NCBI GenBank assembly: GCA_021793645.1
Contig: JAJYSJ010000006.1
Location: forward strand, 65,867-129,866
Length of the DNA: 64,000 nt
Origin: Bacillota bacterium
GTDB taxonomy: Bacteria; Bacillota; Sulfobacillia; JAJZYS01; JAJYTV01
Reading direction: 5' to 3'
The position numbers and the translations under genes were made by a program. The notes under the pieces were generated by a model. That model saw nothing but the letters and a program-made list of their open reading frames with translations. It did no database searches and had not been told where the DNA came from. This document shows, in pieces, positions 63,211 through 64,000 of this stretch (the stretch's first letter is position 1; each line of letters begins with the position of its first letter).

Positions 63211-64000
63211 TTGCCACCGCGCAGTTTCACCTATGACGCTCAAGGGATCGCATGCGTCGCAGGCGCCCGTATCCCGGACCTCGCATCCGCCTTCGGAACC
63301 CCGCTCTACCTCATCGACGAGGGCGAGTTGCGCACCCGGATCACGGAGTACGCCGCGGCCGCAGGCGCTGAAAACCTCGCCTACGCTTCGAAGGCCCTCT
63401 TGATCGGCCGCGTCGCCAAGCTGATCGAGGAGGCGGGCATGCTCCTGGACGTCGTCGGCCAAGGCGAGCTTGAGTTTGCGCTGCGCGTCGGCTTCCCCGC
63501 GGAGCGCATCCTTCTCCATGGCGTCTACAAGTCTGCGGCCGCGCTGCGCCTGGCAGCCAAGGAGGGCGTGGGGCGGATCGTCGTTGACTCGCTCGAGGAG
63601 ATCCCGGCGATCGCGAAGGCGTCGCGCGACTCCGGCAGGGCGCAGGATATATTGATCCGGCTGCAGCTCGGCATCGACCCGCATACGCACCCTTCGCTCG
63701 CGACGAGCGTGCCCCTCAGCCAGTTCGGCATCTCCCTCGATGATGGGCAGGCCCTTGAGGCAGTGCGCCTAGCTCTGGCTGCAGACGGTGTCGTACTGCG
63801 CGGCTACCACTCGCACATCGGTTCTGCGATCACGGAACTGGCGCCTTTCCGGCTCGCTGCGGAAGCGCTCGGCGCCTTCGCGGTGGCAGTGCAGACGGAA
63901 ACCGGCTTCTGGCCGGACGAACTGGACCTCGGTGGCGGCCTCGGCATCCAGGAAGGCGCTCCGACTCCGCTTGCAGTGGTGGAAGAGGCCCGCGATGGCC
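63211..64000 (+). CDS. lysA: Diaminopimelate decarboxylase, N-terminal part
   Basis: The gene runs off the window; 263 codons are seen. This PLP-dependent fold-III decarboxylase makes lysine from meso-DAP. PLP-binding Lys61 is in LAYASKALL; GYHSHIGSAI and LDLGGGLGI are present. TTG 63211 has GGGAGG 8 nt upstream. It is 32 nt after the GH1 gene on the same strand. Confidence 0.93.
   Translation, partial: MPPRSFTYDAQGIACVAGARIPDLASAFGTPLYLIDEGELRTRITEYAAAAGAENLAYASKALLIGRVAKLIEEAGMLLDVVGQGELEFALRVGFPAERILLHGVYKSAAALRLAAKEGVGRIVVDSLEEIPAIAKASRDSGRAQDILIRLQLGIDPHTHPSLATSVPLSQFGISLDDGQALEAVRLALAADGVVLRGYHSHIGSAITELAPFRLAAEALGAFAVAVQTETGFWPDELDLGGGLGIQEGAPTPLAVVEEARDG

Overview
The window looks like the chromosome of a spore-forming, high-G+C member of the Firmicutes (Bacillota). 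The evidence is a set of sporulation genes (split spoIIID, spoIIQ-type, spoIID-type, spmA/spmB, ytaF), Bacillus-like gene order, Shine-Dalgarno sites such as AAGGAGG and GGGAGG, frequent GTG/TTG starts and many 4-nt ATGA/GTGA/TTGA gene overlaps. I cannot name the genus.

Positions 1-24.4 kb (almost all minus strand) are the conserved Firmicutes block running glpX - mntP - rpmE - prfA - prmC - sua5 - ywlE/rpiB (fused into one protein) - ywlG - comEB - mazG-like - tagO - wecB - atp operon - ywmB - murA - spoIIQ - spoIIID - mbl. It supplies translation, cell-wall precursor, ATP synthase and sporulation functions. Two departures stand out. A plus-strand P5C-dehydrogenase-like gene sits between murA and spoIIQ, where B. 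subtilis carries spoIID. And spoIIID is cut into two pieces by a 2,075-bp element that carries a large serine recombinase, a miniature analogue of the B. subtilis skin element. Crossing over at the shared trinucleotide at both ends would restore an 84-residue SpoIIID exactly in frame.

Positions 24.4-34.3 kb hold murJ, a small coiled-coil gene, a lysine 2,3-aminomutase, a GH15 glucoamylase/trehalase-type enzyme, a sigma-A promoter followed by a ydaO-type (cyclic di-AMP) riboswitch with terminator in front of otsA, a SpoIID/LytB protein and a possible Myb-like regulator.

Positions 34.3-47.5 kb hold a DUF1054 protein, an S9 peptidase, ytaF, an acetyltransferase, a replication-relaxation/VirD4-like pair without other conjugation genes, minC, a SIMPL protein, a large S-layer-homology surface protein, galU, spmA/spmB and panD.

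Positions 47.5-64 kb are metabolic and accessory: a MenC/N-acylamino-acid racemase-type enolase, a TetR regulator, a solute-binding protein, a flavin reductase, an MFS exporter with a DapA-family aldolase, cysH, proline dehydrogenase, a glyoxalase I / HTH-metallo-beta-lactamase pair, an ABC exporter, a GH1 glycosidase and the start of lysA. At 54.8-56.3 kb an HTH-TPR (RRNPP-type) regulator is translationally coupled to a 56-residue secreted propeptide in which APVLPPDEY occurs twice, encoded with different synonymous codons. This looks like an undescribed peptide quorum-sensing pair.

I saw no rRNA, tRNA, CRISPR array or insertion sequence. All functional calls are from reading the sequence; no database search was possible.
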